From: Mucilaginibacter gotjawali
GTDB taxonomy: Bacteria; Bacteroidota; Bacteroidia; Sphingobacteriales; Sphingobacteriaceae
Direction of reading: 5' to 3'
Assembly (NCBI RefSeq): GCF_002355435.1
Contig: NZ_AP017313.1
Location: forward strand, 930,001 to 994,000
DNA length: 64,000 bases
Positions within the stretch are counted from its first letter, which is position 1. Each line of letters starts with the position of its first letter. The notes under the pieces were generated by a model. It saw nothing but the letters and a program-made list of their open reading frames with translations, was not told where the DNA came from and ran no database searches. The position numbers were made by a program, and so were the translations under genes. Of this stretch, positions 35,686 through 43,381 are shown in pieces.

Positions 35686-35780
35686 TAGTCCATAGACCAT
35701 GGACCATGGATAATATAACTTAAGTATTAATACAAAATTTCTAAAATAACTATGGACTATGGACCATGGTCTATGGACTA
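35686..35780. repeat. Iterated-heptamer inverted repeat
   Basis: Left: TAGTCCA, TAGACCA, TGGACCA, TGGATAA (35686-35713). Right: TATGGAC, TATGGAC, CATGGTC, TATGGAC (35751-35778). Period 7 on both arms. The right arm ends six bases before the ATG of the small membrane protein, so it would lie in its 5' leader. Confidence 0.83.
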
Positions 35781-35786
35781 AAAAAA

Positions 35787-35957
35787 ATGAACATACCATC
35801 ACTTATCTTTTACTCAGTTTTTGTAATACCGCTTGTTGTATTTTTAGTTTGGCTGATGCGCCAGGATAAACGCAAAGGTAAAGCAGGCCTCATAGTGCTC
35901 GCCTTTATCGTTATCGGGGGGATTGCCTATATGTACTGGAAAACCAAGGGGCAGTAA
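35787..35957 (+). CDS. Small two-helix membrane protein
   Basis: 56 residues from the ATG at 35787 (MNIPSLIFYSVFVIPLVVFL). Two hydrophobic helices (about 5-23 and 34-51) are joined by a strongly basic loop RQDKRKGK, which predicts both ends outside and the loop in the cytoplasm. The protein ends MYWKTKGQ. No family recognised. A strong bidirectional terminator follows. Confidence 0.6.
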   Translation: MNIPSLIFYSVFVIPLVVFLVWLMRQDKRKGKAGLIVLAFIVIGGIAYMYWKTKGQ

Positions 35958-35970
35958 AGCGCTACATAAA

Positions 35971-36003
35971 AAACTCCCGAAGTTTTTAAAACTTCGGGAG
36001 TTT
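35971..36003. terminator. Bidirectional rho-independent terminator
   Basis: AAACTCCCGAAGT (35971-35983) pairs perfectly with ACTTCGGGAGTTT (35991-36003), flanked by A and T tracts. It separates the rightward small gene from the leftward M1 peptidase. Confidence 0.9.
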
Positions 36004-36045
36004 AATAATTTATCTGTAAATCTTTGCAATCTTGTAAATCGTGTC

Positions 36046-38457
36046 CTATTTACCGCTGCCCACCTGCATCGGGTTTACCCCGGTAGATTGCCCGCGGCCG
36101 CCTGCGGCAGCTTTTTGTTTAAACACCTGGAATTTTGACGGCTCGGGCAGTTTGCCCCAATAATTATTGCTTTCGTCAATATCGCAGGTTTCCCTGTAGG
36201 GGTCAACCTGTATCGAGGCTACTTCCTTATCCTGCACGTAAAATTTAGATACGTGCTTTTCATTCAGCCGCCATACCTGCGCAGGGATCCGGTCGACCAG
36301 CTTACTGCCATCCGTATAGGTAAACTGTACAATGATCGGCATTACCAGGCCTCCTTTATTGCTGAAGTTCAGCTCATAAAAAAACTTATTGGCATATTTA
36401 GCTTTATCAGCATCAGTAAACGGCTCGGGCGTGCGGTTGTCAGCCATGTTTTTAGCCTTCGTCATGTCCTTGAATTTCGAACTGTCTACCGCTGCAAGCC
36501 CGCGGTCATAGCGCCAGTAAAAGTCGCGAACGGTAGTGTCCTTGTCAACGTAAAACTGGATCGTCTTGTCCTCGCGGTTGCGGATCTTCGAGATATCTTC
36601 ATAATTGTTCACAATCGGCGCCGCAACCTTATTGGCAGGGGCGGTGCCTGGCGCTCTGCCCTGGGCAAATGTTGCCGGAAGGTTGCCGTCAAGGTCGGCT
36701 TTGGCCACCTTTACCGAATCAAGCGAAATATCGCAAGGGTCGATACCATAGAACCATCCTCTCCAGAACCAGTCGAGGTTTTCGCCGCTGGCATCTTCCA
36801 TCGTCCTGAAAAAATCGCCGGGGGTAGGGTGCTTAAACTCCCAGCGCCTTGCATATTCTTTAAAGGCAAAATCAAACAGCTTGCGGCCCATAATGGTTTC
36901 GCGCAAAATATTTAAGCCGGTTGCCGGTTTGGTATAAGCATTTGGCCCAAAGCGAACGATGTCCTCAGAATTGGTCATGATAGGCTCCAATTCGTTTTTC
37001 GGCAACTTCATATAGTCCACCTGGGTATAAGCAGCTCCTTTTTTGCTGGGGAATTTATTGTCCCAAAGCTCTTCGGTCAAATATTCAACAAATGAGTTAA
37101 GGCCTTCGTCCATCCAGCTCCATTGGCGCTCATCGCTGTTTACGATCATCGGGAAAAAGTTATGGCCCACTTCGTGGATAATTACACCGATCATCCCATT
37201 CTTGGTGCTTTCGCTATAGGTGCCATCGGGCTGGGTACGGCCATTGTTAAAGCAGATCATCGGGTATTCCATGCCGTTTGCTGCTTCAACGCTTTGTGCA
37301 ACAGGGTAAGGGTAAGCAAAGGTGAAACTTGAATATGTTTTTACCGTATGTGCCACAAGGCGGGTTGAGTATTTACGATAAAGGCCATAAGCCTCTTTAC
37401 CGTAAAAGCTCATACACAATACATTATTGCCTTCAACAGGCTGGCCCATGCCGTCCCAAATAAATTTACGGGACGATGCCCAGGCAAAATCGCGCACGTT
37501 ATTGGCCTGGAATACCCAGGTTTTGGTAGCAGTGCTTGGGTTGGTTTCCCGTTTTTTAGCCTCATCAAGGGTAACAATCTCCACCGGTACTTTTGATGTT
37601 TTTGCCTGGTTGTAACGGGCTAATTGTGCCGGGGTTAACACCGCGGCATAGTTGATACATTCGCCGGTACCGCCAATTACATGGTCGGCCGGAACGGTCA
37701 TTTGCACGTGGAAATTACCGAAGGTTAGCGCAAACTCGCCACGGCCGGTAAACTGGTGGTTTTGCCAGCCCTGGAAATCGCTGTAAACGCAAAGGCGGGG
37801 GTACCATTGCGTCATGGTGAATAAATAGTTGCCGTCGCCAGGGAAATATTCATAACCACCGCGACCGCCCATAGTCATCCTGTCGCTTATTTTATAGCTC
37901 CATTTTACATGGAAAACCATATGCTGGCCGGGTTTTAAGGAAGCAGGCAAATCAATCCTCATCATGGTTTTGTTGATGGTATAAGGTAGTGCTTTACCCA
38001 GTGCATCGGTAATGCTGGCAATTTTATCGCCATAACCATTGTCTTCTGTCGCAATTTCGGCCCTTTCAAGTGCGGTTGTGCTGGCCACCTTTGGCATAGT
38101 GGTACTGCTCTGGTAGTTGGCATTGTCAAAGTTGTTATGCTGGTTTTCATCCAGCTGCAGCCAGATATAATCCAGCGGGTCGGGCGAGTTGTTGTAATAC
38201 GTTACTGTTTCCGAGCCCGTAAGTTTAAGGGCTTTCTCGTCCAGTGAGCATTTGATGTCGTAATCTGCGCGTTGCTGCCAGTATTTGGCGCCCGGTGCGC
38301 CGCTGGCGGTTCGCTGCTCATTTGGCGTAGGCAAAATAGTGCCCAGCTGCTCAAATTTATTCCCGTGGTTGCTGCCCGGATTATTCTGGATATCCTGGGC
38401 TTTTACCATGCCGGTAATAGCGAGTGCGAAACATAATGAAGAGTAAACTTTTTTCAT
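36046..38457 (-). CDS. Secreted M1-family zinc aminopeptidase-like protein
   Basis: 803 residues with a signal peptide ending VKAQD (about residue 21). The N-terminal beta-saddle domain (residues about 60-340) is followed by a gluzincin catalytic domain with GVIIHEVGHNFFP (HExxH zinc site) and the third ligand Glu in WMDEGLNSFVEYLTEE, as in M1 peptidases. The upstream VEAANGMEYPMICFNNG matches the family's GAMEN-like exopeptidase region in degenerate form (NGMEY). The C-terminal part contains a beta-domain ending in a low-complexity Gly/Gln tail. Probably periplasmic peptide trimming. The same direction and short gap link it loosely to the HupE-like gene upstream. Confidence 0.9.
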   Translation of the reverse strand: MKKVYSSLCFALAITGMVKAQDIQNNPGSNHGNKFEQLGTILPTPNEQRTASGAPGAKYWQQRADYDIKCSLDEKALKLTGSETVTYYNNSPDPLDYIWLQLDENQHNNFDNANYQSSTTMPKVASTTALERAEIATEDNGYGDKIASITDALGKALPYTINKTMMRIDLPASLKPGQHMVFHVKWSYKISDRMTMGGRGGYEYFPGDGNYLFTMTQWYPRLCVYSDFQGWQNHQFTGRGEFALTFGNFHVQMTVPADHVIGGTGECINYAAVLTPAQLARYNQAKTSKVPVEIVTLDEAKKRETNPSTATKTWVFQANNVRDFAWASSRKFIWDGMGQPVEGNNVLCMSFYGKEAYGLYRKYSTRLVAHTVKTYSSFTFAYPYPVAQSVEAANGMEYPMICFNNGRTQPDGTYSESTKNGMIGVIIHEVGHNFFPMIVNSDERQWSWMDEGLNSFVEYLTEELWDNKFPSKKGAAYTQVDYMKLPKNELEPIMTNSEDIVRFGPNAYTKPATGLNILRETIMGRKLFDFAFKEYARRWEFKHPTPGDFFRTMEDASGENLDWFWRGWFYGIDPCDISLDSVKVAKADLDGNLPATFAQGRAPGTAPANKVAAPIVNNYEDISKIRNREDKTIQFYVDKDTTVRDFYWRYDRGLAAVDSSKFKDMTKAKNMADNRTPEPFTDADKAKYANKFFYELNFSNKGGLVMPIIVQFTYTDGSKLVDRIPAQVWRLNEKHVSKFYVQDKEVASIQVDPYRETCDIDESNNYWGKLPEPSKFQVFKQKAAAGGRGQSTGVNPMQVGSGK

Positions 38458-38491
38458 GTTATTAATTATTTAGAGGTCAGTTTTGTTTTTT

Positions 38492-38650
38492 AGTCCGGAA
38501 AGTCGGAAAAGTCCGAAAGTCCGGAAGATGCATTGTTTTAGTCCGAAAGTCAGTAAAGACCGAAAGTCCGGAAGATGTATTGTTTTTTATCTGGGAAGTT
38601 GGCTCGTGCTATTTTTTGTCTTTCGGACTTTCCTGACTTTTCCGACTTCC
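38492..38650. repeat. Iterated-octamer inverted repeat with duplicated left arm
   Basis: Left arm occurs twice (38492-38528 and 38540-38574), built from AGTCCGGA/AAGTCGGA-type units and each ending GTCCGGAAGATG(C/T)ATTG. The right arm (38619-38650) is CTTTCGGA, CTTTCCTGA, CTTTTCCGA, CTTCC. It fills the gap between the M1 peptidase and HupE-like genes. Confidence 0.78.
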
Positions 38651-39229
38651 TCAAAATGGAATTCTCTCCAGCGCCATTTTAACCGAAAGTGCAAACACGC
38701 CCGAAGACAGAAAAAACACCCAGTCCCGTTTTTTAATTTTTAAAATATTTAAGAACAATATACCGATGATCAGGATAATGGCCACGCAAAATATCTGCCC
38801 GGCTTCCAGCCCTATATTAAAACCAAAAAGGCCCCAGCCGATGGTTTGATCCTTTGCCAGCATGATCCGGATGGCGTTGGCGAAGCCCATGCCATGGATC
38901 AAACCAAAACACAAGGCAAGATAATAATTTATCCTTGCGCTTTTACCCTTGTTATCCACCTGGAATATATTATTCAGCGCAGTTATAAAAATAGTGCAGG
39001 GTATTAAAAACTCTGTCCATTTGCCGGGGAACCGGATAATATCATACACGCTTAACGCCAGCGTAAGTGAGTGCCCTATGGTAAAAGCAGTAACCAGTAT
39101 CAATACACGCTTTATATCGCCAATAGTGTAAACGCAGGCCAGCGCCAGGATAAACAGCTGATGGTCAAGCGCATCTTTGCTGATGATATGTTCCCAGCCC
39201 ATTTTAAAATAAAAACCAAAATCGGACAT
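38651..39229 (-). CDS. HupE/UreJ-family membrane protein
   Basis: 192 residues with six or seven hydrophobic helices. The opening MGWEHIISKDALDHQLFILAL and the VTAFTIGHSLTLALS and FGLIHGMGFANAI segments, with conserved His residues, are those of the HupE/UreJ family. Better known members import nickel or cobalt. In Bacteroidota this version is commonly found beside an M1-type peptidase and a DUF6702 protein, as here, so a metal link to the zinc peptidase is a reasonable inference. No hydrogenase or urease genes are in the window. Confidence 0.85.
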   Translation of the reverse strand: MSDFGFYFKMGWEHIISKDALDHQLFILALACVYTIGDIKRVLILVTAFTIGHSLTLALSVYDIIRFPGKWTEFLIPCTIFITALNNIFQVDNKGKSARINYYLALCFGLIHGMGFANAIRIMLAKDQTIGWGLFGFNIGLEAGQIFCVAIILIIGILFLNILKIKKRDWVFFLSSGVFALSVKMALERIPF

Positions 39230-39294
39230 TGCGAACTCAGCGATTAAAGCACTAATTTAGGGCGTTTTTTTAATTATTAAAATTTCAATACACT

Positions 39295-39819
39295 ATGGGG
39301 GGCTTTATTTTTAAACCGCTATTATATTGTTACATTTTGCTTGGCCAACTGGCACCGGTAAAGCCAGCGGCTAAATTGCCGCACCCCATCCATGTAAGCA
39401 CCAGCAATATTGAGTACAATGTAAAGGACAACAGGTTCGAAGTGATCTGCACGGTTTTTACCGATGATTTTGAAGCTGCACTTGTTAAACAGTACCATGC
39501 TAAAACCGACCTGAACAAAACCGAAATGCATGCCGCCATGGATGCGCTGATTAAAGAATATATTGCTGCAAACCTAAAGCTGAGCGCTGATAATGCGCCG
39601 GTAAAATTAAACTACCTCGGTTTCGAGATCAATCGCGGTTCAACGGATATTTACCTTGAATCAGACAAATTGCCGCCGGTAAAAAAGGTAGATGTGGATG
39701 CCAGCCTGTTGTATAACCTTTTTGACGACCAGATCAACATTGTACACATTATAGTAAATGGAGTACGGAAAAGCGAAAAAGTAAATTACCCCGATAAAAG
39801 GGTGGAGCAGGTATTTTAA
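39295..39819 (+). CDS. DUF6702 family protein
   Basis: 174 residues. A weak N-terminal signal/hydrophobic segment (FKPLLYCYILLGQLAP) precedes PHPIHVSTSNIEYNVKDNRFEVICTVFTDDFEAAL, the typical opening of DUF6702, with a C-terminal IVHIIVNGVRKSEKV. These Bacteroidota proteins of unknown role are usually next to HupE/UreJ and M1 peptidase genes. Here it is divergent from both, across a 65-bp gap that must hold both promoters. The conserved His in the mature N-terminus may bind metal (inference). Confidence 0.82.
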   Translation: MGGFIFKPLLYCYILLGQLAPVKPAAKLPHPIHVSTSNIEYNVKDNRFEVICTVFTDDFEAALVKQYHAKTDLNKTEMHAAMDALIKEYIAANLKLSADNAPVKLNYLGFEINRGSTDIYLESDKLPPVKKVDVDASLLYNLFDDQINIVHIIVNGVRKSEKVNYPDKRVEQVF

Positions 39820-39845
39820 GGGGCGGTATATTTAAGTATCAGCAA

Positions 39846-40091
39846 ATGAACCTTGCCAAAATCAATCTTATTGCCTATAAGGCCGTTTGCATCATCTGTT
39901 GTGCTGCATTCCTGTTCATTGGCCTTAAAATTCTCTCCGATAACCTGTACGTTAAGGGGATGGTGTCACTGATATGTGCTGCTATTTTTTCATTGATCAT
40001 GTTTCAAAAGCCGGCGCTGCGTACCTGGTTACAGGTTATCGCGGTAATCATCACCGGCGTAATGATCATTGGAGAATTAGCGAGGATTTGA
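39846..40091 (+). CDS. Small membrane protein, about three helices
   Basis: 81 residues with hydrophobic segments near 11-28 (AVCIICCAAFLFIGLKIL), 36-50 (VKGMVSLICAAIFSL) and 60-78 (TWLQVIAVIITGVMII). A pair of adjacent cysteines lies in the first helix. It follows the DUF6702 gene by 26 bases in the same direction and is likely co-transcribed. No family recognised. Confidence 0.6.
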   Translation: MNLAKINLIAYKAVCIICCAAFLFIGLKILSDNLYVKGMVSLICAAIFSLIMFQKPALRTWLQVIAVIITGVMIIGELARI

Positions 40092-40273
40092 GTCAGCCAG
40101 GTACCGCTAATCTTCCTGTACACCCTGCTCTTAACTCCCGGATTAAAAGCCGTTGCACTTGCCGGTTTGACAGTCGTTGGTCTTTCAGCCGCTGAAGAAA
40201 ACAGGCGGCAAGTGGCTGTTAATATTATTTTACAATCATTATCAATTATTTAAATCAATGGTTGTTAATAGGT

Positions 40274-40296
40274 AAAGTTTCTATAAAAGAAACTTT
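40274..40296 (+). terminator. Terminator after the DUF6702 unit
   Basis: AAAGTTTC (40274-40281), loop TATAAAA, GAAACTTT (40289-40296), then ATTTATTTT. The rest of the gap 40092-40375 shows no gene. Confidence 0.6.
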
Positions 40297-40375
40297 ATTT
40301 ATTTTATAAAACCTTTAGTTAATTTTTTTGTTACTTATTCATAAATTAGTTTAACCTCCATTTAAAAAACATTTT

Positions 40376-41095
40376 ATGAAAAAGATATTATTAGCTGCAG
40401 CAGTGTGTATGGCTGGCTTAAGCAGCGTTAAAGCGCAAATAGCCAAGGGGAATTTATTTGTCGGTTCGGATATCGGCACGGCTACCTTCAATTCAGGTAC
40501 TTTAACCTATGATTATTCCACAGGAAATATTCAAAAAACAGACCATAAAAAATTCGAGATCGGTGTTAGCCCTGCGCTCGGCGTGTTCGTTACTGATCAT
40601 TTGGTTATTGGCGGTAATCTTAATGTTAACTACAGCCATATTAAAGATAATATTACCCTTACTGATGCGTCGGGAACGGGCACAGTGGCCACATCTAACA
40701 GTTCAACGTACGCCATCGGGCCTTTTTTAAGGTATTATTTTTTTAATACCACCCCGTCAAAAACCTTATTATACATACAAGGTGTTGCTTTGGTAGGTTC
40801 AGGTAGCGGCAGTACAAATGAATCGCACGTTTCACCGGGCGATAGTTATGTTAGCACTTCAAATGATAACAACATGTTCATATTCAGGGCAAACGGCAGT
40901 TTGGGTATTACTCATTTTATCGGAAAAAGTGTAGCACTGGATGTTGCGCTGGGATATTTGTACAATTATGAAAAATATACTACCAATTATAATATCCAGC
41001 CAACCAATGGAGCAGTTAACTCAGGCAGCGTAAAAACTACTGTGCCCGAAAACGGCGTTGCACTTTCTGCAGGGTTTCACTTCTTTTTGCCCTAA
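40376..41095 (+). CDS. Outer-membrane beta-barrel protein
   Basis: 239 residues with a signal peptide ending VKAQI (about residue 21). The mature part is made of amphipathic strands with Gly/Asn turns (GNLFVGSDIGTATFNSG, FEIGVSPALGVFVTDHLVIGG, GPFLRYYFFNT) and ends VALSAGFHFFLP. The aromatic last strand, close to Phe at the C-terminus, suits insertion by BamA. It matches the general OMP_b-brl group of Bacteroidota. Pore or anchor role unknown. Single gene. Confidence 0.85.
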   Translation: MKKILLAAAVCMAGLSSVKAQIAKGNLFVGSDIGTATFNSGTLTYDYSTGNIQKTDHKKFEIGVSPALGVFVTDHLVIGGNLNVNYSHIKDNITLTDASGTGTVATSNSSTYAIGPFLRYYFFNTTPSKTLLYIQGVALVGSGSGSTNESHVSPGDSYVSTSNDNNMFIFRANGSLGITHFIGKSVALDVALGYLYNYEKYTTNYNIQPTNGAVNSGSVKTTVPENGVALSAGFHFFLP

Positions 41096-41238
41096 CCGGA
41101 AATTTTAAAAACGTTCTTGGTCTTTATAGCTAAAAGTCCCTGCCCGTAGCATTTGCAAAGATCACCGGCAGGGATTTTTGTTTACTATTGGCTTTATCAT
41201 TTATTAATTTCCTAATTTTAGGGCTTAACCTTTCAATT

Positions 41239-41610
41239 ATGGAAATCCTGGTCAAAGCCTTAATTGCCCTTGTAGCGGTATTGCATCTTTATTTTTTATA
41301 TCTCGAAATGTTTGCCTGGACAACCCGCGGGCCCAAAGTTTTTAAAACTATCCCGGCTGATCAGTTTGCTTCAACAAAAACAATGGCTGGTAACCAGGGT
41401 TTGTATAATGGCTTCCTGGCGGCAGGCCTTATCTGGAGCCTGCTGATCAAAAATCCCGGCTGGCAGCAAAATGTGAGCCTGTTCTTCCTGGCATGCGTGG
41501 CTATCGCCGGCATTTACGGTGCAATAACAGTAAGCCGGAGGATTTTTTTTATACAGGCGGCGCCCGCGCTGGCGGCAATAGTATTATCGCTGTATATCGG
41601 CGGGCGCTGA
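41239..41610 (+). CDS. DUF1304 membrane protein
   Basis: 123 residues from the ATG at 41239 (MEILVKALIALVAVLHLYF); the longer frame from 41188 adds residues unlike family members. Four membrane helices. The pattern VLHLYFLYLEMFAWTTRGPKVF, then NQGLYNGFLAAGLIW and AGIYGAITVS, is that of DUF1304 (small integral membrane proteins of unknown role). Single gene. Confidence 0.88.
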   Translation: MEILVKALIALVAVLHLYFLYLEMFAWTTRGPKVFKTIPADQFASTKTMAGNQGLYNGFLAAGLIWSLLIKNPGWQQNVSLFFLACVAIAGIYGAITVSRRIFFIQAAPALAAIVLSLYIGGR

Positions 41611-41776
41611 TAAACCGGCGATACTACCTCCCCCGGGATCAGGCAGGTAAAAGTATTATTGTTACTGCTGTAACAAAATACAAAATCTAATGTTAACAGA
41701 ATCAGGTTAGTTAACATAATGATAATATGGATTTTATGTTCCGTTAACGTAACTTCGCATCAATCCCAATAACAAT

Positions 41777-42169
41777 ATGAAAAATAATGATCATAAATCC
41801 GCGGTGAAAACCGCCAGGAAAGCCGCCGCTGCCGATATTGAACAAAGCGTGCTGAAAGCCCTTAAATCAGCTGCATCCAAGCTCAAACAGGAATCGGAAT
41901 CTTTTGCAAAAACCATAGAAAAGGCTGCAAAAAAGCTGGCAAAAAAACTTTCCAAAGAAATAGAATTTGAAAAAGAGGTTTTATCGCTTGAAGTGTTGAA
42001 AAATGTTAAACCTGATGTAAAGGCCCCAAAGGCAAAAACAAAAAGTAAGCCATCTGCCGCACCTGCAAAACTTGAAACACCGGCCGTTGTAAAACCGGTT
42101 GAGACAATGCCTGCAGCCGATGAAAAAGCGGTGGCCGTTAAATCTTCAACAAAACCTGCAAAAAAATAG
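41777..42169 (+). CDS. Lys/Ala-rich basic protein, histone H1-like in composition
   Basis: 130 residues without signal or membrane segment. The first half is a long helix with Ala/Lys/Glu heptads (AAKKLAKKLSKEIEFEKE), likely coiled coil. The second half is a Pro/Ala/Lys-rich disordered tail (APKAKTKSKPSAAPAK and similar). This layout resembles bacterial histone-H1-like or AlgP-like tails that bind DNA or RNA, but composition alone can mislead. A perfect 16-bp hairpin follows the stop codon. Confidence 0.6.
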   Translation: MKNNDHKSAVKTARKAAAADIEQSVLKALKSAASKLKQESESFAKTIEKAAKKLAKKLSKEIEFEKEVLSLEVLKNVKPDVKAPKAKTKSKPSAAPAKLETPAVVKPVETMPAADEKAVAVKSSTKPAKK

Positions 42170-42182
42170 CATTTCAATGCTG

Positions 42183-42221
42183 GCGATGTTACCGGTTTTC
42201 CTTAGAAACCGGTAACATCGC
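42183..42221. terminator. Perfect 16-bp hairpin after the Lys/Ala-rich gene
   Basis: GCGATGTTACCGGTTT (42183-42198), seven-base loop, AAACCGGTAACATCGC (42206-42221). The stem is perfect and begins 14 bases after the stop codon. No long T tract follows, so termination is likely but it may be an mRNA-stabilising end or a repeat. Confidence 0.6.
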
Positions 42222-42558
42222 TACTCTGTTATTTCGGCGGTGCAATAATGCATTGCAAAGGTCGCCGCCGGATTTGCCCGGTTCACCTCTTTCCTTCCGG
42301 TTGATTTACCTTCCTGGCATCATGAAATCGTTTCTCTCATTTATTTGGAACGGAAAAACCGCTCTTCACCCGGTGCGGTTTGAGGCCTATTTATAGGATT
42401 TTAAAGGCCGCAGCCCGCCATTTTTGAAAATTTCCCTCAGGTATTTGTACCACTTTTAACAATTGGTTCGTTTAAAGTGTAGTTTAGTTCTGTTGCATAT
42501 TGTGCGGCGGGCTGCTATAAATGTTTAATAAATTCACAAAAAATTCGAAAAACCCACT
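42222..42558. other. Gene-poor stretch before the OmpA-like gene
   Basis: Contains a hairpin AAACCGC..GCGGTTT (about 42356-42383) and a 24-codon frame at 42322-42396 (MKSFLSFIWNGKTALHPV and so on) that I cannot support as a gene. The last 100 bases are A/T-rich and probably hold the promoter of the OmpA-like gene. Nothing else recognised. Confidence 0.4.
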
Positions 42559-43104
42559 ATGAAATTTATCCGTTCAAGTTACGTTCCTATAGCTATTTTA
42601 TGCGCACTAATTTCGTTACAGGCATGCAAGGCCAAAAAGGTGATCGCAAAAAAAACGGTGCAGCCGGCTGAAACTACAGCCCCTGCAGCAGCTCCGCCGG
42701 TTGAACAGCCAAAACAGCAGCCGGAAACCGAAACCAAACCGGTTGCCCCGGTGGAAAGAGAAAAGCCTGATTACAATTTTGGTAATATCCAGTTCGATTT
42801 TAATTCTGCAATATTAAAAACAGCTTCGTACCCGGTTTTGGATAAAGCAGCAGCAACAATGAAGATGAATCCAAACGCCAGGTTTACATTAAGCGGGTAT
42901 GCTTCCGTTGAGGGCACTGAAGAATATAATAAAACCTTATCGGGCGACAGGGCAAATGCAGTAAAGGAGTACCTGGTTAATTCAGGGGTAAGTGCGGCAA
43001 ATATAACCGCTGCAGGGTACGGAACCGCCAATCCCGTTGGTGATAACAGTACTGAAGCAGGCAGGGCTTTAAACCGCCGGGTTGAAATTCATAAGCAAAA
43101 CTAA
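42559..43104 (+). CDS. OmpA-family lipoprotein (Pal-like)
   Basis: 181 residues. The signal ends in a lipobox LISLQACKAK with Cys about residue 23. A Pro/Ala/Glu/Lys-rich linker (about 30-70) leads to an OmpA C-terminal domain (about 72-180): IQFDFNSAILKTASYPVLDKAA, LSGYASVEGTEEYNKTLSGDRANAV, AAGYGTANPVGDNSTEAGRALNRRVEI. The conserved Asp and Arg that hold diaminopimelate are in the TLSGDRA and NRRVE segments. It anchors the outer membrane to peptidoglycan. A terminator follows. Confidence 0.92.
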   Translation: MKFIRSSYVPIAILCALISLQACKAKKVIAKKTVQPAETTAPAAAPPVEQPKQQPETETKPVAPVEREKPDYNFGNIQFDFNSAILKTASYPVLDKAAATMKMNPNARFTLSGYASVEGTEEYNKTLSGDRANAVKEYLVNSGVSAANITAAGYGTANPVGDNSTEAGRALNRRVEIHKQN

Positions 43105-43150
43105 CCGGCTCAAACTCCGGCTCCTATCCCTTTAGGGCAGCGGCAAAATT

Positions 43151-43187
43151 AAAGGCCAAAGTGTAAATATATTATGCTTTGGCCTTT
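43151..43187 (+). terminator. Terminator after the OmpA-like gene
   Basis: AAAGGCCAAAG (43151-43161) pairs with CTTTGGCCTTT (43177-43187). Confidence 0.72.
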
Positions 43188-43381
43188 GATGTTACCAGCA
43201 GGTTTTAACCCGCGTTAAACCGCGGGAGGAAGAAACATTATCAAACAAAAAATTTTGCATAAAATGCATCAATTTTAGTTGAATTCCGGTATAAGGATAA
43301 AACATATTAGCTGCAAATGCCTTGTAACTAAATGGATATTCCTCATATGACAATTTTGAACAATGAGTTGGCTTTTTTGAT

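Noticed and set aside
42322..42396. 24-codon frame MKSFLSFIWNG and following
   Set aside because: Too short, with no ribosome-binding site or family match; kept only as a note in the intergenic entry.
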